Of a stretch of DNA of 64,000 bases, positions 8,701 to 19,198 are shown piece after piece (the first letter of the stretch is position 1; each line of letters begins with the position of its first letter). Below the pieces are notes generated by a model. The model did no database searches. It saw only the letters and a program-made list of their open reading frames with translations, and was not told where the DNA came from. The translations under genes and the position numbers were made by a program. Origin of the DNA: Acidipropionibacterium timonense (GTDB taxonomy: Bacteria > Actinomycetota > Actinomycetes > Propionibacteriales > Propionibacteriaceae); NCBI RefSeq assembly GCF_900605005.1, contig NZ_LR027558.1, positions 2,617,091-2,681,090 of the forward strand, read 5' to 3'.

Positions 8701-11700
8701 GGCGGGAACACCCGTGATCTTCTGGTCGGGGCCGAACACGGCAAACGTCGTCGCCGCGCCACGCGGCAGTTGGTAGCTGTCGAACCGGCCCAGGTCGAAG
8801 TCGCTCACCGAGGTCGGCTGGTCGTACACGAACGCCGCGACCTGTGCCGTCCGGTCGGCCCCGGCGACACTACTGGGCAGGGCGCGGGAGACCTTGTCCA
8901 GGTGGTTGTTGGCGTAACTGAACTGGTAGGCGTCCTGCCCGGGCGGGGTGATCGAGGCCAGGAGCAGCGACTTGTCGGTGGCATTGCCGGTCCAGCCGTA
9001 GCCCGTGGTCAGCCCGGTCACGGCGTCGGTCTGCGAGGACATGGTGCCGTCGGCGTTGTAGGTGTAGGTGGACAGCACCTTGTCGCCGGTGGCGTCGACC
9101 TGCGCGGTGACCTTGTCGACGCGCCCCTGGGCGTTGTAGCTGATCTTCAGCAGCCGACAGCCGGCTGTCGGGGTGCCCGGCACACAGCTGGTCACACCCA
9201 CCGGCAACGGAGCGATGATCGCGCTCACCCGGCCGGCGCTGTCACGCTGATAGGTGGTCTTGCCCGGCGTCGCCGGATCCGTCACGTCCGCCACGACGAA
9301 CAGCGTGGCGGCGTTGGCCGCCGGAGCCGTGGCCGCAGTGAAACGGGTCTTCGTGCCGTCCTCATCGGTGAACGTCAACACCGGGGCCCTCGCCGTGCCG
9401 GACACGGCCAGGGTCGTGCCGCTAGTCGCGGTGCCCTCATCCACCGGCGTGTAGGTGCCCAAGGCGAAATTCGCGTCGCCACGACGTGTGGGGGCGGCGT
9501 AGACCAGGCTGTCCCCATCAGGGCTCACCACCGCGATCGTGCCGTCATCAGCAGTGGAGTCATACACCTGAGAGGCCGCTAGGCCAGAATCCCCGCCATC
9601 GAGATCGGCCACCCACCCGGGGCCGAACACCTGCTTGTCGACAGAGACGTCCCCGGCGAACGAGGCATGCGACCGGCCAATCGACAACGCACCGGTGGCA
9701 GAAGGCAACTCGGCGTCGGTCTCGGAGACCGTCAACTCACCAGTCCACAACGCCACCGTCCCCGGCCCGGCACTGGTGCTGGGGAAACCCTGCCCCACCG
9801 CGTGCGGAACCCGCACGATCTCCCGGCTCGCCGAGCACCGCTGCCCGCCGACACTGTAGGTGAAGCACACCCGCACGTCGATGGAGGTCGGGACGCGATC
9901 CTTGACGGTCTTGTCATCACCGTCCTTCACGCCGACCAAGCTGCCAGTGTCGAGCAGACCGCGCAGGTCCACGCCACTGCCGGTGGCGGACTGCGTGAAC
10001 GAGTTGCTCGCAGGGGCACTCACCCACGCCCCATCCGACGACCCGGCCACGCGCCACTGCACCACACCCGAGCCCCCACCGGGTCCACCATCGCCCGTCA
10101 CCTGGACGGTGCCGGTCGTGGTCTGCCCCGCAATCGGAGCACGCAGACCCGGCAGGCCGTAGCCGAAACTGTAACTCACCAGCGCCGACTGACGGCCCAC
10201 CGGGGACAGCGCAATCACCCGCAGACTGTGCAGCCCGGCGGAGCCACCCAGCGAGAACGTCGCCGTGGTCGGCGTGCTCGTCGTCGGCTGGGCGACCATC
10301 ATGTCCTGGAACGCGCCACCATCAATCGAATAACGCAACGAGGTGGCCGCCGAATTCGATGTCGCATCCGCCGCAGTCATCGTCACCGTGCACGTCTCGG
10401 CCGACTTGACCGCATCACCCCACGAATCGTTCTGCGTCGGACAGGTCACCGTCGGCGTCGGCGGAGCAGACAGGGTGACGTAATACTCCATTGCCGGACC
10501 CGACCACGGCCCCAGCAGCATCGAATCGTTCGCGCGAGCCCGCAACCATGCGTGGTCATTGTCCACCAGACGTGTGGTGGACACACAGGACGCCGTCGTC
10601 CCCGCAGCCTGATACCCCGAAGCACACAACACCGTGCCATACCCCGAACCAGCAGACCCCAACCGGTGGAACTCCACCTTCGAGGTGTTCCCGTCCGCAT
10701 CCGAAGGCACCTGATCAGCCAGGCGCGGGTCGGGGGAGCCCACGTACAACTTCCCGTTGACCACCTGCGAGTTCGACACCGTCGGCACATTGACCGCGCC
10801 CGGAGCCCGATCATAATTCAGGCTCATGACCGGCCGATACGACGAATCGTTGGAATAGAACCGCTTCCACCCATACGGATCCGATTCATCATCGGCACGC
10901 AACATCATCCCCACACTGCTGGCCGTGCTCGTCGACCACGCCTTCGCCTGCGCGGTCATGTCAATGCTCACCCGGCCATCCGGACATGCCGTCGACGCAC
11001 CCCTGGTCTCGGTCGAGGAGGCCCGTCTGGCGCCGATCGTGGGCTGCGCCGTCCACCGCGTGGCCGACGACGCCACCCCCGAGTCATAGGACGACCACCC
11101 CCGCGCAGTGCACGACCACGAATGGAACTCCAACAGACTCAACGACGCCGACGTGACGTACTTGCCCTTGAAGACAGCAGCGTCAAAACTCAGAAACGAC
11201 CGAGCCACCTGGCCCGAACCATTGTTGCCCAGCTTCAGCTCCGAGGAGGTGGACTCATCCGTGGCGTAGCCCTGCTCCACGAACGTGTCAAAAATAGGGT
11301 ACGACGTACTCTGCGCATACGTCGGATCGATCGTCACGGGGAACACCCGCTCCGAACTCGTCAACCACGAAAGATCGGCCTGCACCTGCATGAATGCCTG
11401 CCACTTCCTGCCCCGCCGCTTCACCGCACCCGGAACAAACTTCACAGGCTTCTCGGCACCCTTGCCGTTCGCCTTCGCATTCCTCGAGTCCCACATCGAC
11501 GGCTGCGACCAATGCCCCAGATGCTTGCCCTTCGTGTTCCGAACCGTCACCGTGCCGCCCGCCGTGACAAGTTCCTGCGACGAACCCACCGTCGTCGGCA
11601 AGGCCAGCACCCCACCGGTGGCGTACCGCTTCACCAACTCACGAGCCCCAGCAGCCGAGTTCACCAGCCACACCACCTCGAACCCAGCCGGCCGAACCTC

Positions 11701-12297
11701 AACCCGCACATCAACGCCCGAAATCACGTCCCGATAGGTCGCCGTGGATCCGTCCAACGTCGGCTCGGGCAACCTCACGCCGTCCAACCCCATCGACACA
11801 CGATCCGCGCCAGACTCCCCCGCCGGGGCATCCACCAGCGTCGCGCCACCCGCACTCGAAAGGGTCGCCCCACCCGGCAACGCCGCGGCGTGCACCCCCG
11901 AGGAATCCTTCACCAAGGTCGTGTCGATCGCACGCCACCCCCCAGTCTCCTGAGCCCCCGCATCCTTGAACCGCACCGGAGCCGCCGCAATCTCCTCCTG
12001 CACCCGACCCGAGGCATGCACAAACACCCGACGCGTCGCCGAACGCTCACTGAGCACCTCCACCGGCACCCCCTGAGCCCGGGCCGTCACCGACGCCGAC
12101 ACCCAATCCTCACGCGTCACCACACCCGACAACGGCACCAAACCATCCACGCCCACCGGCACCACATCACGCGCAGGACCAGACCCCGACGGCGGCGGGG
12201 TTGACGGCCCCACCGCCCGGGCAATCCCCTCAGCCGGAGCGACCGTCACCGCCAACACACACGCCACGACGCGTCGACCACGCGAACCCACTATCAC
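5787..12297 (-). pseudogene. Secreted YD-repeat/RHS polymorphic toxin, interrupted by a frameshift
   Basis: About 2,170 residues if repaired. The GTG at 12297 follows GGAAGG and opens a signal-like segment (RRVVACVLAVTVAPAEGIARA). Residues about 340-520 resemble a DNRLRE adhesive domain (FLSFDAAVFKGKYVTSASL). Long YD-repeat stretches follow (YDALGQVIR, YDMAGRLVKVDD), ending in the RHS core motif ARLYNQATGLFTSLDP ... DPINTQDLDGN. After this lies a unique toxin tip of about 155 aa, with a Gly/Ala-rich hydrophobic helix region then a His/Arg-rich end (GIHSHRIPG, FIHYHRRG, LHRPW). The 5' frame runs to 7372 and the 3' frame begins at or before 7556. They join if one base is removed near 7551, so as read the core and tip are out of frame with the secretion domain. 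Toxin activity of the tip is inferred from architecture. Confidence 0.82.
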
Positions 12298-12471
12298 AGG
12301 GCCTTCCAGGAAACACTCACACAAAAGGAGCAAGGGAAGCGTACCCGGATTCCCCGACGATTGTGGGCAGTTGAAGCACGCCGCCGCCAAGCTCTACGCG
12401 CGACTCGGGTGGACCCCCGGTGGTCCGAGACCGAACCGCGCGCCCTTCTCACGATTGAAAGTCGCCCCCGT

Positions 12472-13419
12472 TCAGTCCAGGGGCTCCTCGAGCAACTTGA
12501 GAAGGAAGGCGAACCGAGCCGGCTCCCGGCTGGCCAGGCGGCGCAGATCGTCCGGACGCACCGGGTCGGCGGTGCCGCGGCTGCGCGAGGTGACGAGGGC
12601 CCCGACGAGAGCGGCGACGTCGAGGCGCCGGGCCAACGGGAGGTCGGGCCACCGGAAGGTCCAGGCCAGGGCGGCCAGGGTGGCGTCACCGGCCCCGGTC
12701 GTGTTGACCGGACTGATCGGCACCGCCGGGGCGGCGACCTCCTCGCCGGTGCGGGCGTCGACCCCGATGATGCCCTGCCCACCGCAGGTGACGACGACGA
12801 GCGGGACGGTGCGCGACAGTTCTCGGGCGGCCTCCAGGGGGGTCGGGGCGCCGGTGAGCACCATCGCCTCCTGGGCATTGGGGGTGTATGCGGTGACGTG
12901 GGAGACGGCGTCGAGCAGCTCGGGCTGGGGGTGGTCCTCGAAGCCGTGGTCGACGACGACCGTGATCCCCGCGGCCGCGGCCGACAGCAGCCAGTCGGGG
13001 GCGGGCAGGGCGAGGTGCGCGACGATGACGTCGACCCCGGCCAGATCCGGGGTCCCGAGCGCAGGGGCGGGCGTCTCGACGGTGGCCATGGCCCGCTCGG
13101 TCCCGGCGGCCAGGCTCACCGTCACCGGCAGCGACCACCCCGGGGTGACGCGGCTCGGCGTCAGGTCGATCCCCCAGCCCTCCAGAGCGGCCCGGCACTG
13201 GGCGGAGGAGGGGTCATCTCCCAAGGGTGCGGCCAGGCGACAGTCGGCACCCAGGGACGCCAGCATCCGCGCGGAGTTGGCGACCCCGCCCCAGGTCTCG
13301 ACGAAACTCGTGGCGTACCGCTCCTCGCCCAGGGCGGGCAACCGGTCGAGCCCGGACATGACGAGGTCGCGGTAGGTGACGCCGGCGCACAGGACGACGG
13401 GGCGGGCAGGGTCGGTCAT
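12472..13419 (-). CDS. PfkB-family carbohydrate kinase
   Basis: 315 aa. ATP-dependent sugar or nucleoside kinase of the ribokinase/PfkB superfamily. The N-terminal ETWGGVANSARMLASLGAD corresponds to the first PfkB signature (a GG-xx-N-A-xx-LA motif), and NTTGAGDATLAALAW near residue 240 is the second, with the catalytic Asp and anion-hole Gly residues. The ATG at 13419 is chosen over a far-upstream in-frame ATG because GAAAGG lies 7 bases before it and homology starts there. It is divergent from a GH20 hexosaminidase, so an amino-sugar or other hexose substrate is a reasonable guess. Exact substrate unknown. Confidence 0.85.
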   Translation of the reverse strand: MTDPARPVVLCAGVTYRDLVMSGLDRLPALGEERYATSFVETWGGVANSARMLASLGADCRLAAPLGDDPSSAQCRAALEGWGIDLTPSRVTPGWSLPVTVSLAAGTERAMATVETPAPALGTPDLAGVDVIVAHLALPAPDWLLSAAAAGITVVVDHGFEDHPQPELLDAVSHVTAYTPNAQEAMVLTGAPTPLEAARELSRTVPLVVVTCGGQGIIGVDARTGEEVAAPAVPISPVNTTGAGDATLAALAWTFRWPDLPLARRLDVAALVGALVTSRSRGTADPVRPDDLRRLASREPARFAFLLKLLEEPLD

Positions 13420-13613
13420 GGTCCAACCTTTCCATGGTGTGCTCCGATCATCCTCGCGGGAGTCCGGGGAGGCACCCACCCGACGCGCACGGTGTCGCGG
13501 CAGCCGCGCACCATCCCTGAGCGAGCCGGCGTCGACGTCGCTGGCCCACCCTAGGATCAACAGGGTCGGTCGGCTCCCCGTCGGCCCCGACCTCACCTGC
13601 GAAGGAGCTTGTC

Positions 13614-15155
13614 ATGCCGGATGTCCCCACCACGAGCTCGGCGCTCCCCTCGCTCCTGCCCACGCCCTCACGGGTCGCGCTGACGGCAGGGACGACCCCG
13701 CTGCCGACGGTGCTGCGGTGGTCGGGCCCGCTGGAGGTCGTCGACGCCGTCACCGTGCTCACCGAGCGACTGGCCCCGGCCCTCGACGTCGTGCCTGCCG
13801 GTGACGACCCCGCGTTCCTGTCTTTCGACGTCGACCCGTCCCTGCCCGAGGAGGGATACCGGATCGAGATCTGCGAGACCGTCTCGGTGCGCGCCGGGTC
13901 CGGGCAGGGAGCCCGGTGGGCCGTCCAGACGCTGCTCCAGTTGCTGCCGGCCTGGGTGTACGGACCCGGGCCGCTCGACGTGACCACCCTGGTGCTGCCG
14001 CGTGGGGTCGTCGAGGACGCCCCGCGGTACTCGTGGCGCGGCGCCCACCTCGACCCGTGTCGCAACTTCCTGCCAGCGGAGTTCATCCTGCGGTTCCTCG
14101 ACGTCATGGCGATGCACAAGCTCAACCGGCTCCACCTGCACCTCACCGACGACCAGGGGTGGCGTCTTCCGGTGCCGGGCTACCCGCTGCTCACCGAGAT
14201 CGGCGCGTGGCGTCCCGGCACGGTGCGCGGCCACCAGCCGCCGCCCGACGAGCTCGACTGCGACGACGTCGCCGAGCACGACGGCATCCGGCACGGCGGG
14301 GCATACACCGTCGAGCAGCTGCGAGCCATCGACGCACGGGCCACGGTGCTCGGCATCACGGTCGTCCCGGAGGTCGACCTGCCCGGTCACACCGAGTCGG
14401 TCATCGCCGCCTACCCGGAGCTGTCCTGCTCGACGCGGGTCGAGCATCCACGCACCTGCTTCGGGGTCTCCTCCCACCACATCAACCTCACCGAACCCGC
14501 GCTCGACCTGTGTCGGGCGGCTCTGGACGCCGTCATGGAGATCTTCCCGGACTCGCCGATCCACATCGGCGGGGACGAGTGTCCCGGCACCGAGTGGTTC
14601 GAGCACGAGCCGACCAGACAGCGCCTGGAGGAGCTGGGGATCACGACGACGCACGAGGCCCAGGCGTGGTTCGAGCAGCAGATCTGCGCGCACGTCATGG
14701 GTTCGGGCCGGCGGATCGTCGCCTGGGACGAGGTGCTCGAGGCCGGCGCCCCCCAGGGGGTCACCGTCATGGTGTGGCGCGACGCCGCCGACGTCCAGCG
14801 GGCCGCCGACGCCGGCCACGACGTCATCGCCGCCCCGGTGCGCCACACCTACCTCGACTACGCCAGCGCCCTGGGGCCGAACGAACCCCTGGCCATCGGC
14901 GGGCCGCTCACCATGGACGACGTCGCCGGCCTCGCGCAGGTGCTGGCCGGGGTCGACTCACCGCACCTGCTCGGTGGGCAGTTCCAGTTGTGGGGCGAGT
15001 ACCTGCGCACGCCGGCGTCCGTGGAGTACGCCGCCTTCCCGCGCGGTTGCAGCATCGCCGACCAGTTGTGGACCGGAGAGCCGGCGCGGCCGGAGTCGGA
15101 GCTGGCCGGTCAGACCGCCCGGCTCACGGCGATGGGGGTCAACTGGCGGCGGTGA
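13614..15155 (+). CDS. Glycoside hydrolase family 20 beta-N-acetylhexosaminidase
   Basis: 513 aa. Releases terminal GlcNAc or GalNAc by substrate-assisted catalysis. The N-terminal 120 residues match the small GH20b domain. The TIM barrel starts near SWRGAHLDPCRNFLP and contains HLHLTDDQGWRLP, the VPEVDLPGHTES motif, and the catalytic Asp-Glu in IHIGGDECPGTEW. No signal peptide is visible, so the enzyme is probably cytoplasmic and acts on imported oligosaccharides or recycled wall fragments. GAAGGAG precedes the ATG. It is divergent from the PfkB kinase; a TAGGAT box at 13552-13557 could serve it as a -10. The 3' end is 9 bp from the convergent HAD gene. Confidence 0.92.
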   Translation: MPDVPTTSSALPSLLPTPSRVALTAGTTPLPTVLRWSGPLEVVDAVTVLTERLAPALDVVPAGDDPAFLSFDVDPSLPEEGYRIEICETVSVRAGSGQGARWAVQTLLQLLPAWVYGPGPLDVTTLVLPRGVVEDAPRYSWRGAHLDPCRNFLPAEFILRFLDVMAMHKLNRLHLHLTDDQGWRLPVPGYPLLTEIGAWRPGTVRGHQPPPDELDCDDVAEHDGIRHGGAYTVEQLRAIDARATVLGITVVPEVDLPGHTESVIAAYPELSCSTRVEHPRTCFGVSSHHINLTEPALDLCRAALDAVMEIFPDSPIHIGGDECPGTEWFEHEPTRQRLEELGITTTHEAQAWFEQQICAHVMGSGRRIVAWDEVLEAGAPQGVTVMVWRDAADVQRAADAGHDVIAAPVRHTYLDYASALGPNEPLAIGGPLTMDDVAGLAQVLAGVDSPHLLGGQFQLWGEYLRTPASVEYAAFPRGCSIADQLWTGEPARPESELAGQTARLTAMGVNWRR

Positions 15156-15164
15156 GGAGGGGCA

Positions 15165-15818
15165 TCACCGGGGCCGGGTCGGCGCCCAGGAGCGCACGCG
15201 GGAGTCGTCGAGACTCGGGACCCACAGGTCACCGGCCCCCTCGACGACCGAGCCAACGGCCAGGACGAAGGCCCCTGCGGCACGCCCGGCGTCCACACCG
15301 GTCGGTGAGTCCTCGACGACGACGCACCTGGTGATGTCGGCGTCGAAGGTTGCGGCGGCGGCCAGGTAGAGGTCCGGGTCGGGTTTGCCGCGCTCGACGT
15401 CATCCAGCCCGAGTTCGGCCCCGAAGAGCCCGGTCCACCGCTGACCCGCCAAGGTGCTGTGCACGAGACGACTGGGCGAATTGGACGCCACCGCGATCGG
15501 TACCCGACCGGCCAGTCGACGCACGAGGTCGTCGGCGCCGGGCATGGCCGGGACGCCGTGTGCGAGGTTGTCCTCGATGAGCCTGCCGATGAGGGTCGCG
15601 ACGTCGTCCGGGTCGGTGCCGGGGTGGTGTTCGATGTAGAGGTCGACGACGTCGCTGATGGTGCCACCGAGCAGGGCGGGATCGGTGTCGCGGGGAATCG
15701 GCTGTCCCCACAGCTGCTCGGCGGCCAGGAACCAGGCCTCGAGGGAGTCGACGAGGGTGCCGTCCATGTCGAAGAGGACGGCGTGGACATCGGTGGGTAG
15801 CTGGACGTCAGTCATCAT
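15165..15818 (-). CDS. HAD-superfamily sugar phosphatase / phosphoglucomutase-like hydrolase
   Basis: 217 aa. All four HAD motifs are present: FDMDGTLVDS (nucleophile Asp and acid Asp), VASNSPS (motif II), Lys in RGKPDPDLYLAAA (motif III) and VVVEDSPTGVDAGRAAG (motif IV). The alpha-helical cap between motifs I and II is of the C1 type found in beta-phosphoglucomutase and small sugar phosphatases. Of two consecutive ATGs, the first (15818) is preferred, with GGAG 7 bases upstream. It overlaps the end of the GH4 gene by 11 bases, so the two are translated together and the likely substrate is a sugar phosphate linked to the GH4 reaction. Confidence 0.88.
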   Translation of the reverse strand: MMTDVQLPTDVHAVLFDMDGTLVDSLEAWFLAAEQLWGQPIPRDTDPALLGGTISDVVDLYIEHHPGTDPDDVATLIGRLIEDNLAHGVPAMPGADDLVRRLAGRVPIAVASNSPSRLVHSTLAGQRWTGLFGAELGLDDVERGKPDPDLYLAAAATFDADITRCVVVEDSPTGVDAGRAAGAFVLAVGSVVEGAGDLWVPSLDDSRVRSWAPTRPR

Positions 15819-17199
15819 CGGTGCTCCGGAAGTCGTCGAGCCCCTGGAAGGTCTCCGCGAACTCGTCGAGAAGGTCACGGGCGACGTTGACGGAGTCGAC
15901 GAGGCGGTGGTGCGTCAGGGCCAGGAGGGCGTCGGTGCGGCTGTGCTCGACAACAGCGGCGATGATGCGCCGCTCGACGTACTTGGCGTTGACGACCAGA
16001 CCCCGTCCGTGCTCGGGCAGGACCGGGTCGGGAAGGGGGTGGATTCCTGCCCCGTCGACCCGGCACGGGATCTCGACCACGGCGGCGTCGTCGAGATCGG
16101 CGATGGCGCCGCGGTTGGCGACGTTGAGGATGAGTTCGGCAGGGACGTCATTGGCGATGGCGTGCATGATCGCCAGGGCGACCTTGTCGTATCCACCGGT
16201 CTCCAGGTCGGCCTCGTCGCGGGCGAATTCCCCCGAGACCTCGCGATTGGTCGCCATGTACGTCTGTTCCCGTTCCAGACGGGTGCGTTCCCACAGCCCG
16301 GCGACGTCGTCGACGTCGTCCGCGGCCCCGTAGAAGCGGCCCTGCTGGGCGTCGAGGAAGGCCCCCCGTGGGGCCGAAGCGGCCAGATCGGTGGCCAGGT
16401 CCTCGCGCTGGAAGTAGTAGTAGTGCAGGTACTCGTTCGGCACGGCCCGGAGGGCCCGGACCAAGGGGGCGCCGAAGAGCCGACCCTCCTCGAAGCTCTC
16501 GATGAGATCGGGGCGGGCCAGCAGCCGCGGCAGCAGGTCGACTCCGTCGACCTCGAGTCCGGTGAGCCAGCCGAGATGGTTGAGGCCGGCGTAGCGCAGG
16601 TGCACCCGACCATCGCCGGCGAAGAGGGAGGGCACGTCCTGCGGGGCGAGGTCGGCGTCCTGGAGGGTGGTGAGGATGCGGCGGGCCAGGCCGACCGGTG
16701 AGTCGCAGATGCCGACGACCCTGTCGCCGAGGAACCGCTGCATGACCTCGGTCATGACGCCGGCCGGGTTGGTGAAGTTGATGACTCGCGCCTTCGGGGC
16801 GTGGCTGCGGATGGCCTCGACGATGCCCAGGACGACGGGAATGCCACGCAGGGCGTAGGAGATGCCGCCGGCCCCCACGGTCTCCTGGCCGATGACCCCA
16901 TGACGCAGGCAGATGGCCTCGTCGAGGGCACGGGCGTGGGTGCCGCCGACACGGATGGCCGAGAAGACGAAGTCGGTGTCGGCCAGGGCGGTCGGCAGGT
17001 CGGTCGTCGCGACGACCGCCGGCGGGTTGGGCAGGGTCGGGGCCAACTGCGACAGGACTCGACTGATGACCTCGAGGCGATGGGTGTCGGTGTCGTACAG
17101 GCGCAGCTCGGTCACCCGCTCGGGGGACTCGTCGCGAGCCAAGGCCTTGAAGACGAGGGGGACGCGGAACCCGCCTCCGCCGAGGATCGTGAGCTTCAT
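15808..17199 (-). CDS. GH4 NAD-dependent 6-phospho-glucosidase
   Basis: 463 aa. GH4 enzymes use NAD+ and a divalent metal to hydrolyse phosphorylated disaccharides through oxidation-elimination. The N-terminus has the Rossmann dinucleotide motif (LTILGGGGFRVPLVFKAL). The family pattern follows: NFTNPAGVMTE, the metal-binding Cys in GICDSPVGLARR and His in YAGLNHLGWL, then NEYLHYYYFQRE. This resembles the 6-phospho-beta-glucosidase branch more than the alpha-glucosidase branch. The ATG at 17199 follows a strong GAGGAGG site. First gene of a two-gene operon with the HAD hydrolase. No PTS or other sugar transporter is adjacent, so the source of the phosphorylated disaccharide is not shown. Confidence 0.92.
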   Translation of the reverse strand: MKLTILGGGGFRVPLVFKALARDESPERVTELRLYDTDTHRLEVISRVLSQLAPTLPNPPAVVATTDLPTALADTDFVFSAIRVGGTHARALDEAICLRHGVIGQETVGAGGISYALRGIPVVLGIVEAIRSHAPKARVINFTNPAGVMTEVMQRFLGDRVVGICDSPVGLARRILTTLQDADLAPQDVPSLFAGDGRVHLRYAGLNHLGWLTGLEVDGVDLLPRLLARPDLIESFEEGRLFGAPLVRALRAVPNEYLHYYYFQREDLATDLAASAPRGAFLDAQQGRFYGAADDVDDVAGLWERTRLEREQTYMATNREVSGEFARDEADLETGGYDKVALAIMHAIANDVPAELILNVANRGAIADLDDAAVVEIPCRVDGAGIHPLPDPVLPEHGRGLVVNAKYVERRIIAAVVEHSRTDALLALTHHRLVDSVNVARDLLDEFAETFQGLDDFRSTDDD

Positions 17200-17306
17200 C
17201 GTGGTCCTCCTCGGCGTCGAGTGGTCCAGCACGCTCCGCCGGGCCACGCTCGCCACCCTACCGGGCCCTCAGACCCGGCAACACGGGCGGCTCGCCGTCG
17301 ACCGGT

Positions 17307-17383
17307 GTCAGCAGAAAAATGCCCTGAGTGGGGAAAAGCTCCCCTCCAGGGGAGGATAGTCGCGCTCAGGGGGTTTTCCTGAC
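17307..17383 (+). repeat. Intergenic palindromic repeat, copy 1 of 5
   Basis: Starts gtcagcagaaaaatgccctg, has the core hairpin cccctccagggg at 17341-17352, and ends ctcagggggttttcctgac. It lies in the 306-bp divergent region between the GH4 gene and the response regulator, so it cannot be a shared 3' terminator. Apart from this repeat I see nothing definite in 17200-17505. Confidence 0.85.
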
Positions 17384-17505
17384 GTCCACCCATCGAGCCC
17401 CTCCCGAACCCGGGCGACCCAGCACCGTGGGCGGGCCCGCCCATCCCCGCAGCGGCGCTTCCGCCCCCGTACCATGGGCTCGTCACACGGCGACCAGGAG
17501 GTTCC

Positions 17506-18165
17506 ATGTCCGATCCGATCCGGGTGCTCCTGGTCGACGACCAGTCCCTCGTCCGCTCGGGGTTCCGCATGCTCATCGAGGCCGAGGACGACATGGAGGT
17601 CGTCGGTGAGGCGGCCAACGGTGCCGAGGCCCTCGACGTCCTGCGGGCCACCCCGGTCGACGTCGCCCTCATGGACATTCGGATGCCCGTCATGGACGGG
17701 GTCGAGGCCACCCGCCGCATCGCCGCGTCTCCGCTGGACACCAAGGTCATGATCCTCACGACCTTCGACCTCGATGAGTACGTCTACTCCGCCCTCAAGG
17801 CCGGGGCCTCAGGGTTCCTCCTCAAGGACGCCCGCCCCACCGAACTCCTCTCGGCGATCCGGTCGGTGGCGGCCGGGGAGGCCGTCGTCGCTCCCTCGGC
17901 GACGAAGCGACTGCTCGACCACGTCGTCCCCACCCTCCCGTCCGACCCGCACGCGGCCGATGAACGTCTGGCCATGCTCACCGACCGGGAGCGTGAGGTG
18001 CTCGTCGAGATCGCCAAGGGGGCGACCAACTCCGAGATCGCCCAGACGCTCTACATGGCCGAAGGCACCGTCAAGACCCACATCGGCCGGCTGTTGAGCA
18101 AACTCGACTGCCGTGATCGGGTCGGGCTCGTGCTCCTGGCCCACGAAGTGGGGCTTGTCCACTGA
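17506..18165 (+). CDS. NarL/FixJ-type response regulator (no adjacent kinase)
   Basis: 219 aa. Receiver domain in residues 1-120: acidic pair DD at the start (VLLVDDQS), phospho-acceptor Asp in ALMDIRMPVMDG, Thr in ILTTFDLDEY and Lys in FLLKDARP. The LuxR-type HTH is at about 150-212 (LTDREREVLVEIAKGATNSE, with EGTVKTHIGRLLSKL as recognition region). GGAGG lies 4 bases before the ATG. Regulators of this type normally pair with a HisKA_3 sensor kinase next door, but no kinase gene is adjacent. An ABC exporter follows 187 bp downstream on the same strand and is the most likely target. Confidence 0.92.
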   Translation: MSDPIRVLLVDDQSLVRSGFRMLIEAEDDMEVVGEAANGAEALDVLRATPVDVALMDIRMPVMDGVEATRRIAASPLDTKVMILTTFDLDEYVYSALKAGASGFLLKDARPTELLSAIRSVAAGEAVVAPSATKRLLDHVVPTLPSDPHAADERLAMLTDREREVLVEIAKGATNSEIAQTLYMAEGTVKTHIGRLLSKLDCRDRVGLVLLAHEVGLVH

Positions 18166-18352
18166 GCCCATCCACTGGGCCCACGACGTGGGTTGCACCG
18201 AGCTCCGTGCCACCGGAAGATCTCCGGAACCCGTGACCCTCCTGTGGTCTGATCCCGGAATCATCCCCAGGGACGATGCCCCGCCGGTCCGGTACTTCGT
18301 ATGGTTCTGGGGTAGGGGTGACGACCACCCTCCTTCCCGACGAAAGGCTGAC

Positions 18353-19198
18353 ATGACGACTCCACCACGCCACAGCATGGCCCAGGACGGCCCTGCCGCT
18401 GCGAGCCCGGAGGGCCCTCTCACGGGCGCCCGACGCGGCGTCGAACCGATGCCCCCCGGAGTCCCGATGCAGTCCCCCGACGCCGCCGCCGGCATCAAGC
18501 TCACCAAGGTCTACGGTTCCGGGGACACCCGGGTCATCGCCCTGGACCAGGTCGACGTGCGCTTCGCCACGGGGTCGTTCACCGCGATCATGGGCCCGTC
18601 GGGGTCGGGCAAGTCGACCCTCATGCACTGCCTCGCCGGCCTGGACCGGATCACCTCGGGCCGGGCCTTCCTCAACGGCCACGAGCTCAACGCCATGCCC
18701 GACGCCGCCCTCACCCGGGTGCGTCGTGACGAGGTCGGTTTCATCTTCCAGTCCTTCAACCTGCTGCCCATGCTCACCGCCCGGCAGAACATCGTCCTGC
18801 CCCTCGACCTGGCAGGCCGCAAGCCGGACGCAGCACTCTTCGACCAGCTCGTCACCGGCCTGGGCATCGCCGACCGACTGAGCCACCGACCGTCCGAGCT
18901 GTCCGGAGGTCAGCAACAGCGCGTCGCCTGTGCCCGCGCCATGGTGACCAAGCCGTCGGTCGTCTTCGCCGACGAGCCGACCGGGGCGCTCGACTCGAAG
19001 TCGGGCACCGCCCTGCTCGAGTACATGCGTCAGTGCGTCGATGAGCGTGGTCAGACGATCATCATGGTCACCCATGATCCTCGGGCCGCCTCCTACGCCG
19101 ATCGGGCCGTGCTGCTGCTCGACGGCCGCATCGTCGACGACATCGCCTCGCCGACCGCCGACACGGTCGGCGCTGCGATGGCGCGTCTGGAGGCGTGA
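18353..19198 (+). CDS. ABC transporter ATP-binding protein, MacB/LolD type
   Basis: 281 aa. Walker [20 protein letters not shown]-loop FIFQSFNLLPMLTARQN, signature LSGGQQQRVACARAM, Walker B VVFADEPTGALDS and H-loop MVTHDPRAASYAD are all intact. An unusual Pro-rich tail of about 45 residues precedes the domain. The ATG at 18353 follows GAAAGG and is preferred over further upstream in-frame starts, which overlap the regulator gene. The stop overlaps the permease ATG (TGATG), so the two form one transporter. In this class the ATPase drives mechanotransmission by an FtsX-like permease, commonly for peptide efflux or antibiotic resistance. Confidence 0.92.
   Translation: MTTPPRHSMAQDGPAAASPEGPLTGARRGVEPMPPGVPMQSPDAAAGIKLTKVYGSGDTRVIALDQVDVRFATGSFTAIMGPSGSGKSTLMHCLAGLDRITSGRAFLNGHELNAMPDAALTRVRRDEVGFIFQSFNLLPMLTARQNIVLPLDLAGRKPDAALFDQLVTGLGIADRLSHRPSELSGGQQQRVACARAMVTKPSVVFADEPTGALDSKSGTALLEYMRQCVDERGQTIIMVTHDPRAASYADRAVLLLDGRIVDDIASPTADTVGAAMARLEA

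Noticed and set aside
7807-12204. Plus-strand frames of 591 and 845 codons opposite the RHS gene
   Set aside because: Low-complexity Arg/Gly/His/Pro translations antisense to clear YD-repeat coding sequence.
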